Counted from the stretch's first letter, positions 1 through 8,998 are shown. The stretch is DNA of 21,538 bases from Cladosporium sp. IMV 00045 (GCA_001931905.2 MSJI02000150.1:2576-24113), one strand, 5' to 3'. Program-made: numbers and translations. The notes: a model not told the origin generated them from the sequence alone.

Positions 1-254
1 GTGTGCTTCTCTATTTCGGTTGCATTGTCGTTTTGTCTGTCTCGCCCCCCAACTTGGGACAGGTGGTACTCGGCGGAGCTTCCGATTGGCTGGGCGGCTT
101 CCGCGCTGTTGGTCGTCAAGACATCACTTCCCGCGGGATCAGCGATGCGTTTGCGGCGTGGTGGCATAGCCGCCAGCGAGGCGCTGGTGTTGGCAAGTAC
201 GTGCACTTATTCGGCTTTCTTTGCTCTTCAAATTGATGCTAACAATGCCCCTGT

Positions 255-575
255 CTATGATAAAGTCGAAAAGAAGTTCTCCTTGGTCTTGCAAACGTCT
301 TGCTGCTGTCGTCTTCTACATGCGTCGCCTGGAAAAGCGCAGCTGTCACAACCTTGTTGAGCTCTGATACCTTTTTGGAAGATCTGCCTTCCAAGGTTCC
401 ACCGGCGATTTTCTCTCCCTCCGCGTCTGCAGGTCTTTATTGCGTGCAGCACATCAGAGCCGGCAAATCCGTTCCCGATGCAAGATGCACACTTGTCCAG
501 CCACCAAGACGCTGCCGTCTTACAGCTCTCTGATAGCGTGTCGACCGTTTGTGGACTCCGCTGTAAGAGAAGCAC
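255..575 (-). pseudogene. Copy B, C-terminal Cys-cluster segment
   Basis: This 106-codon minus-strand frame has paired cysteines (DKCASC, a CDSC pair, a DAC and a DVC) with a HAIKTC element between them. From memory, a Cys/His zinc-binding tail of this form closes fungal proteins of the OrsD/telomere-linked-helicase type. It overlaps the previous segment (520-1501) in another frame, so the two are joined by a frameshift or a short intron. A good acceptor (TCTTACAG) lies in the overlap, but every in-phase donor I found is weak. It ends at a TAG near 255. Beyond it, a short minus frame opens from an ATG at 167 to the window edge (PPRRKRIADPAG start); this may be more of the tail or another gene and I cannot decide. 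Structural zinc binding is inferred. Confidence 0.55.
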
Positions 576-1501
576 AGTGCCCTCCTCCCAAGGGTGTTGC
601 TGAGTGAAACGTGACAGTGTAACCCGCCATCAACCAAGCTCCGTGGTCGATGGCATGAAGTATGGCGAAAAGAGTGTCGCTATCGTCGATGATAGACGGA
701 GGAGTGGGATAACGTTGCGATCTTATCAAGTGGAGTTCCGCTGCCCATAAGCGATCACAGACCGATTTGCCAAACAACATTGGCTTGATATACTGATTCA
801 CGTTGTGCGTCTGATAGACATCCATTGTGTCGCTTGTCGCGGAGAACTTTTCCCTATGCGCGAACCGGAGCTCGGGATATTGACCTCGCCTGAATGCGTG
901 GAGGATGGCTTCATGCAGTCCCCATAACCGAAGTTCGTATTGGTGTTCATTGTAGGATCCGCCTGCCACCAGATCGTCCGGTACTGATAAGGTAATTACT
1001 CTTGCGTCGGAGGTAGCCTCCACTAAGTCCTGGCCCAACGCTTTGACGTAGTCTCGGTTGTCATAGTCGTCAGCGGCCATGAGTTGATCCGGAACGCCTA
1101 GTTCCCTGATTGCTGCACTAACGGTCTTGGGTAGCCGACATAGAGCAGCGATGGCGTCTTTGCAAGTCACAAAGGCTGGGACAAAGCCGTTATGCGTGGT
1201 ATTGAGAGCTTGAAAGCGGATCAAGTCGCCAAGATCCACGAATGTTCCACGAAACCCATATGCCTGGACCGACACGTGTGGATGACGATCTCTGCCTGCA
1301 TCATCCATCTCTGTTGATACAGAGCGGTCACTTGACTCGAAATCCGCTTCCGAGGACGAGTAATCATCTACGGCAGACTGGTAGCGCACGTCGTCTTCAA
1401 TGCCTCCTAGAACTCCATGCACATCTTGTGTCCTGCTCTGGTCTATGTTGTGTTGAAAGCGGGGGTTGTTATATCCTGCAACCCCATGCACGGACGATGG
1501 G
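520..1501 (-). pseudogene. Copy B, downstream part: unrecognised domain beyond the LINE
   Basis: About 325 codons are open on the minus strand from the LINE 5' junction to a stop at 520. The frame begins with a Ser/Asp/Glu-rich stretch (DDYSSSEADFESSD), then a globular-looking region with no motif I recognise. In particular there is no Walker A (GKT/GKS), no DEAH box and no other helicase signature. If the LINE and one 12-bp duplication are removed, this frame is exactly continuous with the copy B frame ending at 5699, apart from one in-frame TGA at 5699-5701, so I read it as the same protein's C-terminal half. The ATG at the upstream end of the open frame lies in LINE sequence and is not a real start. 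Function unknown. Confidence 0.65.
1490..1501. repeat. Target-site duplication, left copy
   Basis: ACGGACGATGGG flanks the LINE at its 5' end and recurs at 5601-5612 just after the poly-A tail. The match is 12 bp and perfect; the first A may belong to the poly-A tail, leaving at least 11 bp. An identical duplication next to a poly-A tail is the standard mark of target-primed reverse transcription and defines the LINE limits as 1502-5600. Confidence 0.92.
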
Positions 1502-2883
1502 AAAACCAAGATGAACTCCCATCTCCGGAGGATCAAGCGGGGATGAACGAGACACCATCAGGCTCGGAGCGAACCATACCAGCGCATGTGATCCCGATAT
1601 CTTCGGACATCAGCATGCATCAGATGGTGCCTCGGGACCAGTCCCTGCCTCGACTGGTCAAGGAAGTCAGATCATTCAGGCCTTGGGATGGCCTTAAAAG
1701 CAGCCTGTCCTAGGCAAAGACACGTAAAAGGTCTCGTCCTGGACGAAGACGCGAAAAGGTCCCGCCGCCGCGGTGCGCCCGCACGGTGAAGCCGGTGGAG
1801 CGCGACGCGACGGCGACGACCTCCGCTAACACAACCGTCTAGCACATCCATCTACCTCACTCGCACTGGGGTACCGAGCGGGAGCTCGGGAGGTGTCGCC
1901 TGTCGATGGATTCTGCATCTATTGCTAGATGGTGCACTCCGGCAGAGGTAAGAGTCATCAACTCCCGGACACGAGCTGACCAGGAGCAACAGAACGAACA
2001 GAAATGAACAAAGTCAAGAAACATCACAAACCAGGGGATACTGGCGTAAGAAAACCATCCGACTCTTGCCTACCCAGAACATCGACCTGGGCCCGAAGCC
2101 CGGCGCATCACTTGTTGCCCCTGGCGGCTGGTCGCACAGCTGCTTGAAAGAGACGGACGGGGACAGGGACACTGTTAAGACAACGAGGCCGGCGGAAGAG
2201 CAATCGAGCTAGGCAAGAGACAGGACACCCCTGACCTACGAGCGCTCTGGGACCAGCATGCTGGCGAGGGTAGCCGACTTGCGCCCCGTCGCGGTGTAGA
2301 AGCCGCGCGCGAAAGCGAGGGGACAGGCCACCGGCGCAGAGAACTTGTTAAGACACAACCTATATGCTCCTCAGGAGACAGACCACCGTTTGACGGATTT
2401 GTTAAGACATGAGGGTTGTGCCCTTCCGAGGGACAGGGCCACTGTGAAGGACCTGTTAAGACGCGAGAATAGGGTTGGTTAGTCGAATGGGCAAAGGGGC
2501 TTCAGCTGCTGGCTAGGGCGCTGCCTCGATCCCATCCGGCGAGACATGGCCGGCCTCGAGGAGGGAGACCTCGCGAGGTAACGCGAAACGGCTTCGGTCG
2601 CGGGGCGTAGCGCGCAATGGCGGCGACGGCTGACACCGTCTGCGTGGCTCGAAAGGACGGATGCGCATGTCGGTGTACAAAGAGAAGGAGGCCGCTGGCC
2701 CACTCGTACTGGGAGCCTTGTTCCTAATACAAGGTGGTATCGCCACTAGCGGAGCCTTTGCTGTATGCTTAAGGAGCAAATCTCAGGATAAGGGCTGGCG
2801 CCTTAGAATATAGGCGGGCTTGAGATAGGGGCCCCTACGATGGGGGGCATGCCTCGACCCTATCGCAATTCTGAGGGCTCAGA
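1502..2883 (+). other. LINE leader (5' non-coding region)
   Basis: This 1.4 kb stretch between the insertion junction and the RT holds no convincing gene. A 56-codon frame from the ATG at 1543 to a stop at 1711 could be the remains of an ORF1 start, but nothing in it is recognisable. The region is GC-rich and repetitive, with the motif GTTAAGAC at 2174, 2347, 2401 and 2455. An in-frame TGA at 2872 closes the RT frame just upstream of its first usable codon, which suggests the 5' UTR was joined directly to RT sequence. It would hold the element's internal promoter if one exists. Confidence 0.6.
2318..2462 (+). repeat. 54-bp imperfect tandem repeats in the LINE leader
   Basis: GTTAAGAC occurs at 2347, 2401 and 2455, exactly 54 bp apart, and each copy is preceded by a related GACAG..CCAC segment. 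A further related unit ends at 2181. The units are diverged outside the shared blocks. Arrays of this kind in LINE 5' UTRs can act as promoter monomers; that role here is inference. Confidence 0.7.
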
Positions 2884-3588
2884 TTGCTGTGGCAGTGGGA
2901 TGCCGATAGAGTAGTGGCCCTTATCAGAGGGTGCATCACCGCAGGGTACCACCCGCGCTGCTGGAAGATTGCCAAAGGTATCCTGCTGCGAAAGCAGGGC
3001 AAGCCTACTTACACCGTCGCAAGAGCCTACCGCGTTATCAGCCTGCTGAACTGCCTAGGGAAAGTGGCAGAGAAGGTAGCGGCTACGTGGATCGCATCTT
3101 ACTGCGAGAAGAATGAGGTTTTTCACCAAGGACAGTTCGGCTGCCGTCACGGCAGAAGCACTTCCGACGCTGTCGCAAGACTAGTGTCATTCGTGGAAGA
3201 TGCGTGGGAACGGAAGCAGACAGTGCTCACCCTACTGCTGGACGTCAAAGGCGCCTTTGACCGAGTGAACAAGCAACGTCTGCTCGAGCGTCTGATCGAA
3301 GTTGGCATCGCTGGCAACATCGTTCGCTGGGTCAACTCTTTCTTGTCTGACAGACGAGCGATGCTAGTCGTCGACGGCAGAACGGGGAAGACGCACGACA
3401 TCCAGGCTGGCCTGCCACAGGGCTCACCAGCTTCGCCAGTATTGTTCAACTTATCGATAAGCGCGATGTTCTCGTCGCTCGAAGAGATGCATCCAAGTTT
3501 GGAAGCGATCTCATTTGTAGACGACATAGGCCTTGTCTTGAAGTGCAACAAGCTGCGCGAAGGCGCGAGAGAGCTCGAGAGCTCGAGA
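2884..3588 (+). pseudogene. LINE reverse transcriptase domain (N-truncated, frameshifted)
   Basis: Reverse transcriptase of the LINE. Residues are counted from a non-ATG codon at 2884; the true frame is closed by TGA at 2872. Visible motifs are GYHPRCWKIAKGILLRKQGK (20-40), AYRVISLLNCLGKVAEKV (48-65), QFGCRHGRST (84-93), motif A LLLDVKGAFDRV with catalytic Asp near 120, GLPQGSPASPVLFN (176-189) and the catalytic FVDD box at 211-214. The APGPDGI-type segment that normally starts this RT family is missing. The frame is lost at an 8-bp tandem duplication (3573-3588), after which the protein continues in another frame. As it stands the copy cannot make an intact RT-RNase H polyprotein. Confidence 0.93.
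3573..3588 (+). repeat. 8-bp tandem duplication that breaks the RT frame
   Basis: GCTCGAGA is present twice in a row (3573-3580 and 3581-3588). The frame upstream encodes the RT with the FVDD box; the frame downstream encodes the RT thumb, RNase H and knuckle. Eight extra bases shift the frame by two, which accounts exactly for the switch. Confidence 0.85.
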
Positions 3589-5339
3589 GCATTGCGCAAC
3601 ATGCAGTCGAGTGGGGAGACCGCAACAAAGTCGAGTTCGAAATCAGCAAGACAGAAGTCGTAGTTTTCAGCAAACAGCGCAAAGTGCTTCAGGAAAGCAG
3701 AGAAACGTCGTTACGTATCGGACAGCACGAGCTTCCCATCAACCGCGGGGCGACTAAATGGCTAGGCTTCTGGCTAGACCCGAAGCTATCTTTCAAGTCG
3801 CACTTCGACAAGAGACTGGCGAGTGCCAAAGGTGCCTTGCAAAGGGTAAAGGGTCTCAGTGGCAGTCGTGGTGGCTTAACCATGCGACTGATGCGGAGAG
3901 TAGTGGTGGCAGCCGTCGATTCGGTCGCACTTTACGGAGCTGAGGTGTGGTGGAGGGGACAGCAAGACCGTTCCAAGCGTCTGCAACTACTGCTGAACAG
4001 TCAAGCACGAGCTATCACTGGTATGCTGTCGTCTACACCGATCCCCACCCTGCTCGCGGCAGCTTGCTTGCCACGTGCTGGAGAACTGCTGGACTATCGC
4101 CAAACGCGGTTTGCCGTGCGAGCTCTTTCTGCCGCACAGGACCATCCGACACATCAGCTGCTGCCCCCAAACTTTCGGATGGGCCAGTTGTACAGACACG
4201 AAGGAGCCGTAGACCGCTTGTCAAGCGTCGGCTGGCTCAGCCCCGACAAAACGCACCGTACACTCGGAGGCAGGATGGCGCAGCAAATAGCTAAGAAGCT
4301 GGCCTACGACACTGAATACGGGTTCGGCCTCCTCGAAGATCTGGGCTCGCCGGAAACAGACATCGATGTCAGGGTTCGCGGCCCGGACATCACAACGACA
4401 CAACGGAGAAGTGAAGGACAGCTAGAGCGGCTCACGTTGTTCGCAAGAGCCATAGATGGCACCGCCGAAGGCAACAGCTTCGGAGCGGGCGTCGCGTGGG
4501 AAGCGCAAGGCTGCTGGAGGACAAAGACGGCGTCGCTCGGCAAGTATCTGTCCGTCATCGATGCAGAGCTGTTCGCTATCAGCATGGCGGTGGGGAAAGT
4601 CGGCTCTAGCCTGCGCGAGACGGGAAAGCAAAACGCAGAAATTGTGACGACTTCGCGAGACGCAGTCATAGCGGTTACCAGACTGAGCCGATGGGTGCCA
4701 CCGCTGGTGAAGCAGATTGCCAATCAAGCCAGGCAGCTTAAAGCGCATGGACACAGCCTGACCCTGTCATTACTGACTGACGACGGAGAGACTGAAGGGA
4801 CAAAAGCTGCCGATACTGTGGCAAGACGAGCGGCACGGCAACAACCGCGACACATGCGTTCGGCATCGATTTCCTACGTACAACGATGCGTAAAGGTACA
4901 CGGGAGGCCATTGCCCAAGCTGAGCAAGCACATCTGCAACACGAAAAAGGAGTTATCAGCGCGATACCTGCAGCTGAAGTCCGGGCATGCAGTGACAGGC
5001 GTGCATCTGATGAGGATAAAGAAGATGCAAGACGCCCGGTGCTGGTGGTGCAGCGACAGCAGACAGAGCGTGGCACACCTGATGCTCAGCTGTCGCAAAT
5101 GGAGAAGAGAGCGAGAGCGGATGCTGCATGCCCTCGAAGCGAAGAAAATCAAGATATCGACGAGAAGAAACGAGCACGTACTGGTCCTGTTCGTGGAGAC
5201 AGCTGTCGAGGCAGTATTGCGGTTCATCGAATGCACAGCAGTCGGCAAAAGGGCAGAGGCGAACAGCACACAAGGACTAGATGAGTGGGACGTTGGTCTG
5301 CTCGACCGGGAGGGCACGGACGATGAGAGAACACTTTAA
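3589..5339 (+). pseudogene. LINE RT thumb, RNase H and CCHC knuckle
   Basis: Continuation of the LINE polyprotein in a second frame; the frame is open from 3543 but is meaningful only after the duplication. Residues counted from 3543: RT thumb with KTEVVVFS (36-43) and TKWLGFWLDP (71-80), then RNase H. The RNase H has its first Asp in AIDGT (305), Glu in IDAELFAIS (342) and a last Asp in KAAD (424). The position of the second catalytic Asp (usually tDS) reads TTS, with Thr near 370, and the usual HxGxxGNE block is replaced by DDGETEGT. Toward the C terminus is SARYLQLKSGHAVTG, then a CCHC knuckle C500-x2-C503-x8-H512-x4-C517. RNase H removes RNA from the cDNA hybrid; this one looks catalytically impaired. 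Confidence 0.92.
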
Positions 5340-5566
5340 CAGGGAGGAAGCGAGATGAGTGCAGACGGCGAGGGAGGACGTGGCAAAACCAAAGACAAGC
5401 TAGTATGAGGGCGCTGAGCCCAAAAGCCGTGGCGACTTGGCTAAGTCGGGATGGCGAGCAGGATCGAAGGAATAACACCAACGCAGGAGCACAGATAGAA
5501 GACCAAGAGATTCATCTAGGGATTAGCCCGGGCTTGTCATAAGCTGAACAGCTTGTATACAATATG

Positions 5567-5601
<35 letters not shown>
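5340..5601 (+). other. LINE 3' UTR and poly-A tail
   Basis: About 230 bp of non-coding sequence follows the stop codon and leads into an uninterrupted run of 32 A (5570-5601; the last A is shared with the target duplication). A small inverted repeat, AAGCTGAACAGCTT, lies at 5541-5554, just before the tail, where LINE RTs often recognise their RNA. The tail's length and purity support a young insertion. Confidence 0.85.
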
Positions 5602-5602
<1 letters not shown>

Positions 5603-5612
5603 GGACGATGGG
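5601..5612. repeat. Target-site duplication, right copy
   Basis: ACGGACGATGGG, identical to 1490-1501. Immediately to the right the interrupted minus-strand gene (copy B) resumes. Confidence 0.92.
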
Positions 5613-5698
5613 GAATGCGACCTACAAAGATCTTGTGGGTATAACGTTGTGGAGGCTGACTGATGTTCAGCAGATGTTCGCGTCCGCTTGGGAGTCTG

Positions 5699-7227
5699 TC
5701 AATCTTGGTCCTGTGTGCGCGGTCGCTTGCCTAGTAGGCTGGGATGTCGGCCATCAGGTGCAGGCTCTTCAACACAAGCAACGCCTGTCAGGGAATGATT
5801 TATCTTGAGAAAGCGGTGCCACTCGGCGGAAGCCCACTTATAGACACGAAGCAAAGCAGGTTGGAGTGAGTCAGGATATGCGGCATCGATACCATAGCTG
5901 GTACCACGCTGCATTGGTCGCTGTCCACTCTGCCACGCAAACGCCACTTCTATGTCTGCACGCGGGCTTTCATCGTCGTATCGGTTGAATGGTCGAGACA
6001 GGCTCTTGATATGTCGTTCGGTCACTGCTATGGACACTTGGCGATACACCTGGACACCGAAAGCAGCGCCGCATACATCTAGAGTCAAGGGCTTTAGAGC
6101 TTTCGTAAGAACATCAGCACCCCAGGGCCGCTGAGGTTGGTCGGCTGCTGCGAAGAGGAGGCGACGATCTTGTTCGCGCCCATGACATTTTCGATGTAGC
6201 ATATCCGCGAATGGCCGGACATAGATAAGATACATAGCAATCAAGACAGAATCGTCGGGACAAAGATATCGAGCCACCTGAAACTCTTGGTTGGTCGCTT
6301 GGCGTGCTTTGGAGTGCCGGGTAATGTACATGACGTGTCCATCGTGAACATAAACTCCACGAGTAGTACTTGGGCCGTTGTGGCACTCGAGGCTGGAGAG
6401 CTCCGATATTCGTGGACATTGTCCTGCGCGGAGAAAAAGCAATTGGAAGATATGAAGCAAGAGACTGCTTTCTTCCTTGAGGTAGCGGCGAACTGCATCA
6501 AAGTTCCCTCGTTCGCCAGACATAAGCCCATCGATTGGGTCGAAACATGCTCGTGAGGATAGCTTGAGGTATTCAGAACGGAGGGTGTTGCCAGGATCTT
6601 GAACGAACGAATAGCCAGATTCATGGTTGGACATCCTGTCTTTTATCTTCTTTAGGTCGAGATCTGGATGTAGGCCGTACATCAGTCGCGACATGGCAGC
6701 CGCAACACGATCGTGGACGCGGGTACCCAGACCACGAAACTGGCTCATCATTATCTTGCCATCGTTCCAGGACACAGTCTCCGAGTCGTCGCTCCAATTG
6801 ACTCGGAAGCTAGGCCCATCGGAGCGGGAAAATGCTCGTCCGTACGAACGTAAGCTTAGTAGCTCACCCATCGGAGCCTGACATCCGAAGCACATATAGC
6901 GCTCGCGCACTCTGTTCAAACGGCTTAGATCCCCGGTCCGTGGTCTCACCTGCCAACCATTTGAGAGATGTTCGAACCGGGGCAGCGTAGCCTCGAGCAT
7001 GCATAATCGCATACAATATATCAGGCCGGAAAGCTTGGGAGTGTAGTTCCGTGGCCGCTCGAAGGTCAGACCAGAAACCGAGAAGCCGAGAATGCCGCTG
7101 AAGTAGACAAGTAGAGTAGAAGAGGCATTCCCATCCACATATGGTTCCTGGCAGAGGAACAGCGACATCTGGCCGACAGCATCCGCCAATGTCTCCTCCG
7201 TGGCAGTAAGGGGCACGGAGGTATTTC
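5699..7227 (-). pseudogene. Copy B, middle part: tyrosine-recombinase-like domain
   Basis: About 509 codons open on the minus strand after the 66-nt intron, ending at a TGA (5699-5701). Residues counted from the codon at 7216: conserved family blocks include NYTPKLS (58-64). Then comes AGQCPRISELSSLE, which looks like recombinase box I (TGLRxSELxxL) with Arg269, and HSKAR with Lys303. A VYRQVSIAV block carries Arg392 at the place of HxxR, and SGQRPMQRGTSYG has Gln432 at the GH position and Tyr441 nine residues later, the spacing seen in XerD-type enzymes. It ends in AEWHRFL, typical of the family. The recombinase reading is inference; the box II His and the GH His are both replaced, so this copy is unlikely to be active. 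Codons after the TGA stay open into the LINE junction. Confidence 0.7.
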
Positions 7228-7293
7228 CTTTGGACGCTTAGTCAGCTAGGTTTGTATGGTTCTACGATGTCAATATATTCTTGCGATACGTAC
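7228..7293 (-). other. Spliceosomal intron in copy B (66 nt)
   Basis: On the minus strand the donor is GTACGT at 7293, the branch site GCTGACT lies near 7241-7247, and the acceptor CAAAG ends at 7228. Splicing joins the acidic exon (ending KATSR) in phase 1 to the frame beginning NTSVPLTATEE. This extends the middle ORF upstream without a stop, which supports a real intron and shows the family gene is an expressed-type fungal gene in origin. Confidence 0.8.
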
Positions 7294-7568
7294 TTCGACT
7301 TGTTGCCTTTCCGACACGCAGCGAGACGAGCCCTCTCTCGTCCGCTGTTGAGCTTTCTGCGTCACTGATGTCGACCTCATTATCGTCACTAAGCTCCGAG
7401 TCTTCATAGTCGCTGCTAACAGCGGTGGTTATTCGTACTCCGAGAGGAAAACTTTCTCTCGCTCTCGTCTATCAGACAATAACGAGTCGTACTTCTCACT
7501 GGAAGGTGTACCAGAGTCGCTGGTGGCGCTAGCTTCCAGACCCGCATGCTGCTCGTGCAAGCTGAGCG
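7294..7568 (-). pseudogene. Copy B, acidic serine-rich linker with frame breaks
   Basis: Two overlapping minus-strand frames encode an acidic, Ser-rich linker. The first carries SDSGTPSSEKYDSLLSDRRE and stops near 7429. The second carries SSDYEDSELSDDNEVDISDA and runs into the intron donor at 7293. The zinc-finger part above (ending 7569) is in a third frame. I looked for introns to unite them: a GTATGG donor near 7625 with a CTAAC branch and CTCAG acceptor at 7562 gives a 64-nt intron, but the phase is wrong. At least one frameshift therefore seems needed. Such linkers are usually disordered. Confidence 0.5.
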
Positions 7569-8741
7569 TTAGAGAGAAACACGGCCTGGTTGTACTGGGA
7601 GTGCATCTTGGGTGGCAGCCCATACCAGTGCGACGGCTCGCCGCTGCTTCTCTGAGAGCCGTCCTCGGAGAAGAGCTTCGCACGTAGCATCATTCAGCCG
7701 GTATATGCGGACAGCGAGGTAGAGCAGACTTTTCCAGAGTGAGCGGTATTTAGCAGATGTATTGCGCCGACCCGGAAGCTCGAATGGCGCCTTGTATGGG
7801 CGCTTGGGGATGTGGCTCCGAAGCCAGCATCTCACGGAGTGATTGGTGTGCTCTGCTGTGTCTTCGCAGCGCTCGAAGAAGTGATCGACAGCCTTGCCAA
7901 TCATGGATAACCGCTTTTCGTCGCCCGCCGAGCTGTAAAACACTTCTACTCCATACCGACCGAGCTCAAGGCGCCGGTCATCCCAGCTGGGGCTCTGGCA
8001 AAGCGCTTGCAGCAATTGACGATCAACGCCTTCGAAAGTGGTCGCCCACCCAGTACGTCGCATCCAGTTGCTAGTAAGCGCAAGATCATCAACTCCTGTA
8101 TCCGTTGCAGACTGCTTTTGCCGCCCCTCCTCGAGCCACTGCTCTTCTTCTTCGTGCATTATAGCGACCTGTCGTTGACGTCGCGGAGAGCCATGTACGT
8201 CTAGTTCCACATTTGTCGGACTCCTTTGGACCACCCAGAAGTCTCGTGCTCCATTTATCGTCCAACTTTGCAGTTGCAGATCGCTTTCGACACTGTCTCG
8301 TAGCCAGTGCTTCTGGTCGCTCTTGCATCGGTGCGCCTCTGACAGATGGCGCCGTACTAATTCAAGGCTGGTTGAACGATAATTGCAGTGCTTACATGCG
8401 CCACCCGAGTAGACAGCGAGGTGTGGGTGCGGTGGGCTATAGTCCGCGCGAGGAGCGATCTGATTCGCATTGGGGAGGCTCAAGTATTTCATGAACGCGC
8501 TTAGTCCTTTCCTTACTGTCGGTAGAATGTCGTGCTTGTCGCCCAGGTGTCTCGACACTCTTTCACCTTTTGTTTGGAGGGCATACTTGCACGTGATACA
8601 TATGATAGCGCCCGCATCTTTGTCCCAGTATAAGCCCAGAGCAAGGAACTTGCTGTCAACGTCGAGTTCGGGGAGGACGTTCCATGCCTGCGACGGCCTA
8701 ACTTCCCGGCTGAGCGACGTCATCGGTGCCGTTGCAGTCAT
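7569..8741 (-). pseudogene. Copy B, N-terminal part: OrsD-type double zinc finger
   Basis: A 390-codon frame from a true ATG at 8741. Two C2H2-like fingers are visible: CITCKYALQTKGERVSRHLGDKH (residues 48-70, C-x2-C-x12-H-x4-H) and CKHCNYRSTSLELVRRHLSEAH (near 115-136, same spacing). The Pro-rich lead-in to the second finger (PPHPHLAVYSGG) is typical of the fungal OrsD/DUF3505 family. The next region includes SNWMRRTGWATTFEGVDRQ, matching the WLxxTxW block of the family, and KYRSLWKSLLYLAVRIYRL. The fingers presumably bind DNA. The start sits only about 250 bp below the truncated end of copy A, leaving little room for its own promoter. Family assignment is from remembered consensus; no search was run. 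Confidence 0.72.
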
Positions 8742-8810
8742 GTATGAATGGGGATGATTACGACAAGTGGCTAAGAGTACCAGGAGGTCAAGCAGAAAAG
8801 GGTGATGTGT

Positions 8811-8945
8811 CTAGGAACGCGTCACGTTCCCGACAGCCAACAATGCCACACACGGCGGTCCGTGCAAAACCTGGAACGCGACGCAATCCGAGGTCGCAAC
8901 TTCCAGCAACGCGGGGCACGGACTGGAACGCGACGCATTCCAGCG
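8811..8945. repeat. GGAACGCG-type short repeats between copies A and B
   Basis: Three related copies of GGAACGCGACGCATTCC-like sequence start at 8814, 8873 and 8925, spaced 59 and 52 bp, with partly similar spacers. The first core (GGAACGCGTCACGTTCC) is nearly palindromic. They lie in the stretch that replaces the missing end of copy A. Function unknown. Confidence 0.5.
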
Positions 8946-8957
8946 GAGAATACTTGA

Positions 8958-8998
8958 GTAGGGTAGGATTGGGGGTAGGGTAGGATTGAGGGTAGGTG
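8958..8998. repeat. Telomere-like G-rich tandem tract
   Basis: About two and a third copies of a 17-bp unit, GTAGGGTAGGATTGGGG, with the second unit at 8975 and a partial third at 8992. GTAGGG and GGTAGG resemble the fungal telomere repeat TTAGGG but are not exact. Copy A's homology to its family ends precisely here; on the minus strand the tract encodes a meaningless Tyr/Pro-rich tail. Confidence 0.65.

Larger units (their letters stand above)
1502..5600 (+). mobile_element. LINE (Tad-like non-LTR retrotransposon), both ends present, internally deleted
   Basis: A 4.1 kb element bounded by a 12-bp target-site duplication and ending in an uninterrupted poly-A run. In order it holds: a 1.4 kb leader with tandem repeats, reverse transcriptase (2884 on), RNase H, a CCHC knuckle, a 230 bp 3' UTR and the poly-A tail. 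No ORF1 and no endonuclease were found, and the RT starts inside its own fingers region, so the leader looks fused to RT by a deletion. The perfect duplication and the long poly-A argue for recent insertion. The broken RT means this copy either decayed after landing or was mobilised by another element's enzymes. It sits antisense inside copy B of the OrsD-like family. Unlike copies hit by repeat-induced point mutation, it remains GC-rich. Confidence 0.93.

Noticed and set aside
561..625. A short intron joining the 520-1501 frame to the Cys-cluster frame (acceptor TCTTACAG)
   Set aside because: The acceptor is strong but the only in-phase donor (GTCACG) is poor and no CTRAC branch site is visible, so I left it as a frameshift or an undecided intron.
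2513..2779. Minus-strand frame in the LINE leader
   Set aside because: Arg/Pro/Ser-rich GC-driven open frame on the antisense strand of the element with no motif.
6971..6990. GTTCGAACC resembling a tRNA T-arm
   Set aside because: It lies inside the copy B coding frame and no matching acceptor, D or anticodon arms surround it.
7562..7625. A 64-nt GT-AG intron with a CTAAC branch that would remove the stop after the copy B zinc-finger frame
   Set aside because: Splice signals look good but the joined frame meets a TAG within a dozen codons, because the phase does not match any open downstream frame.
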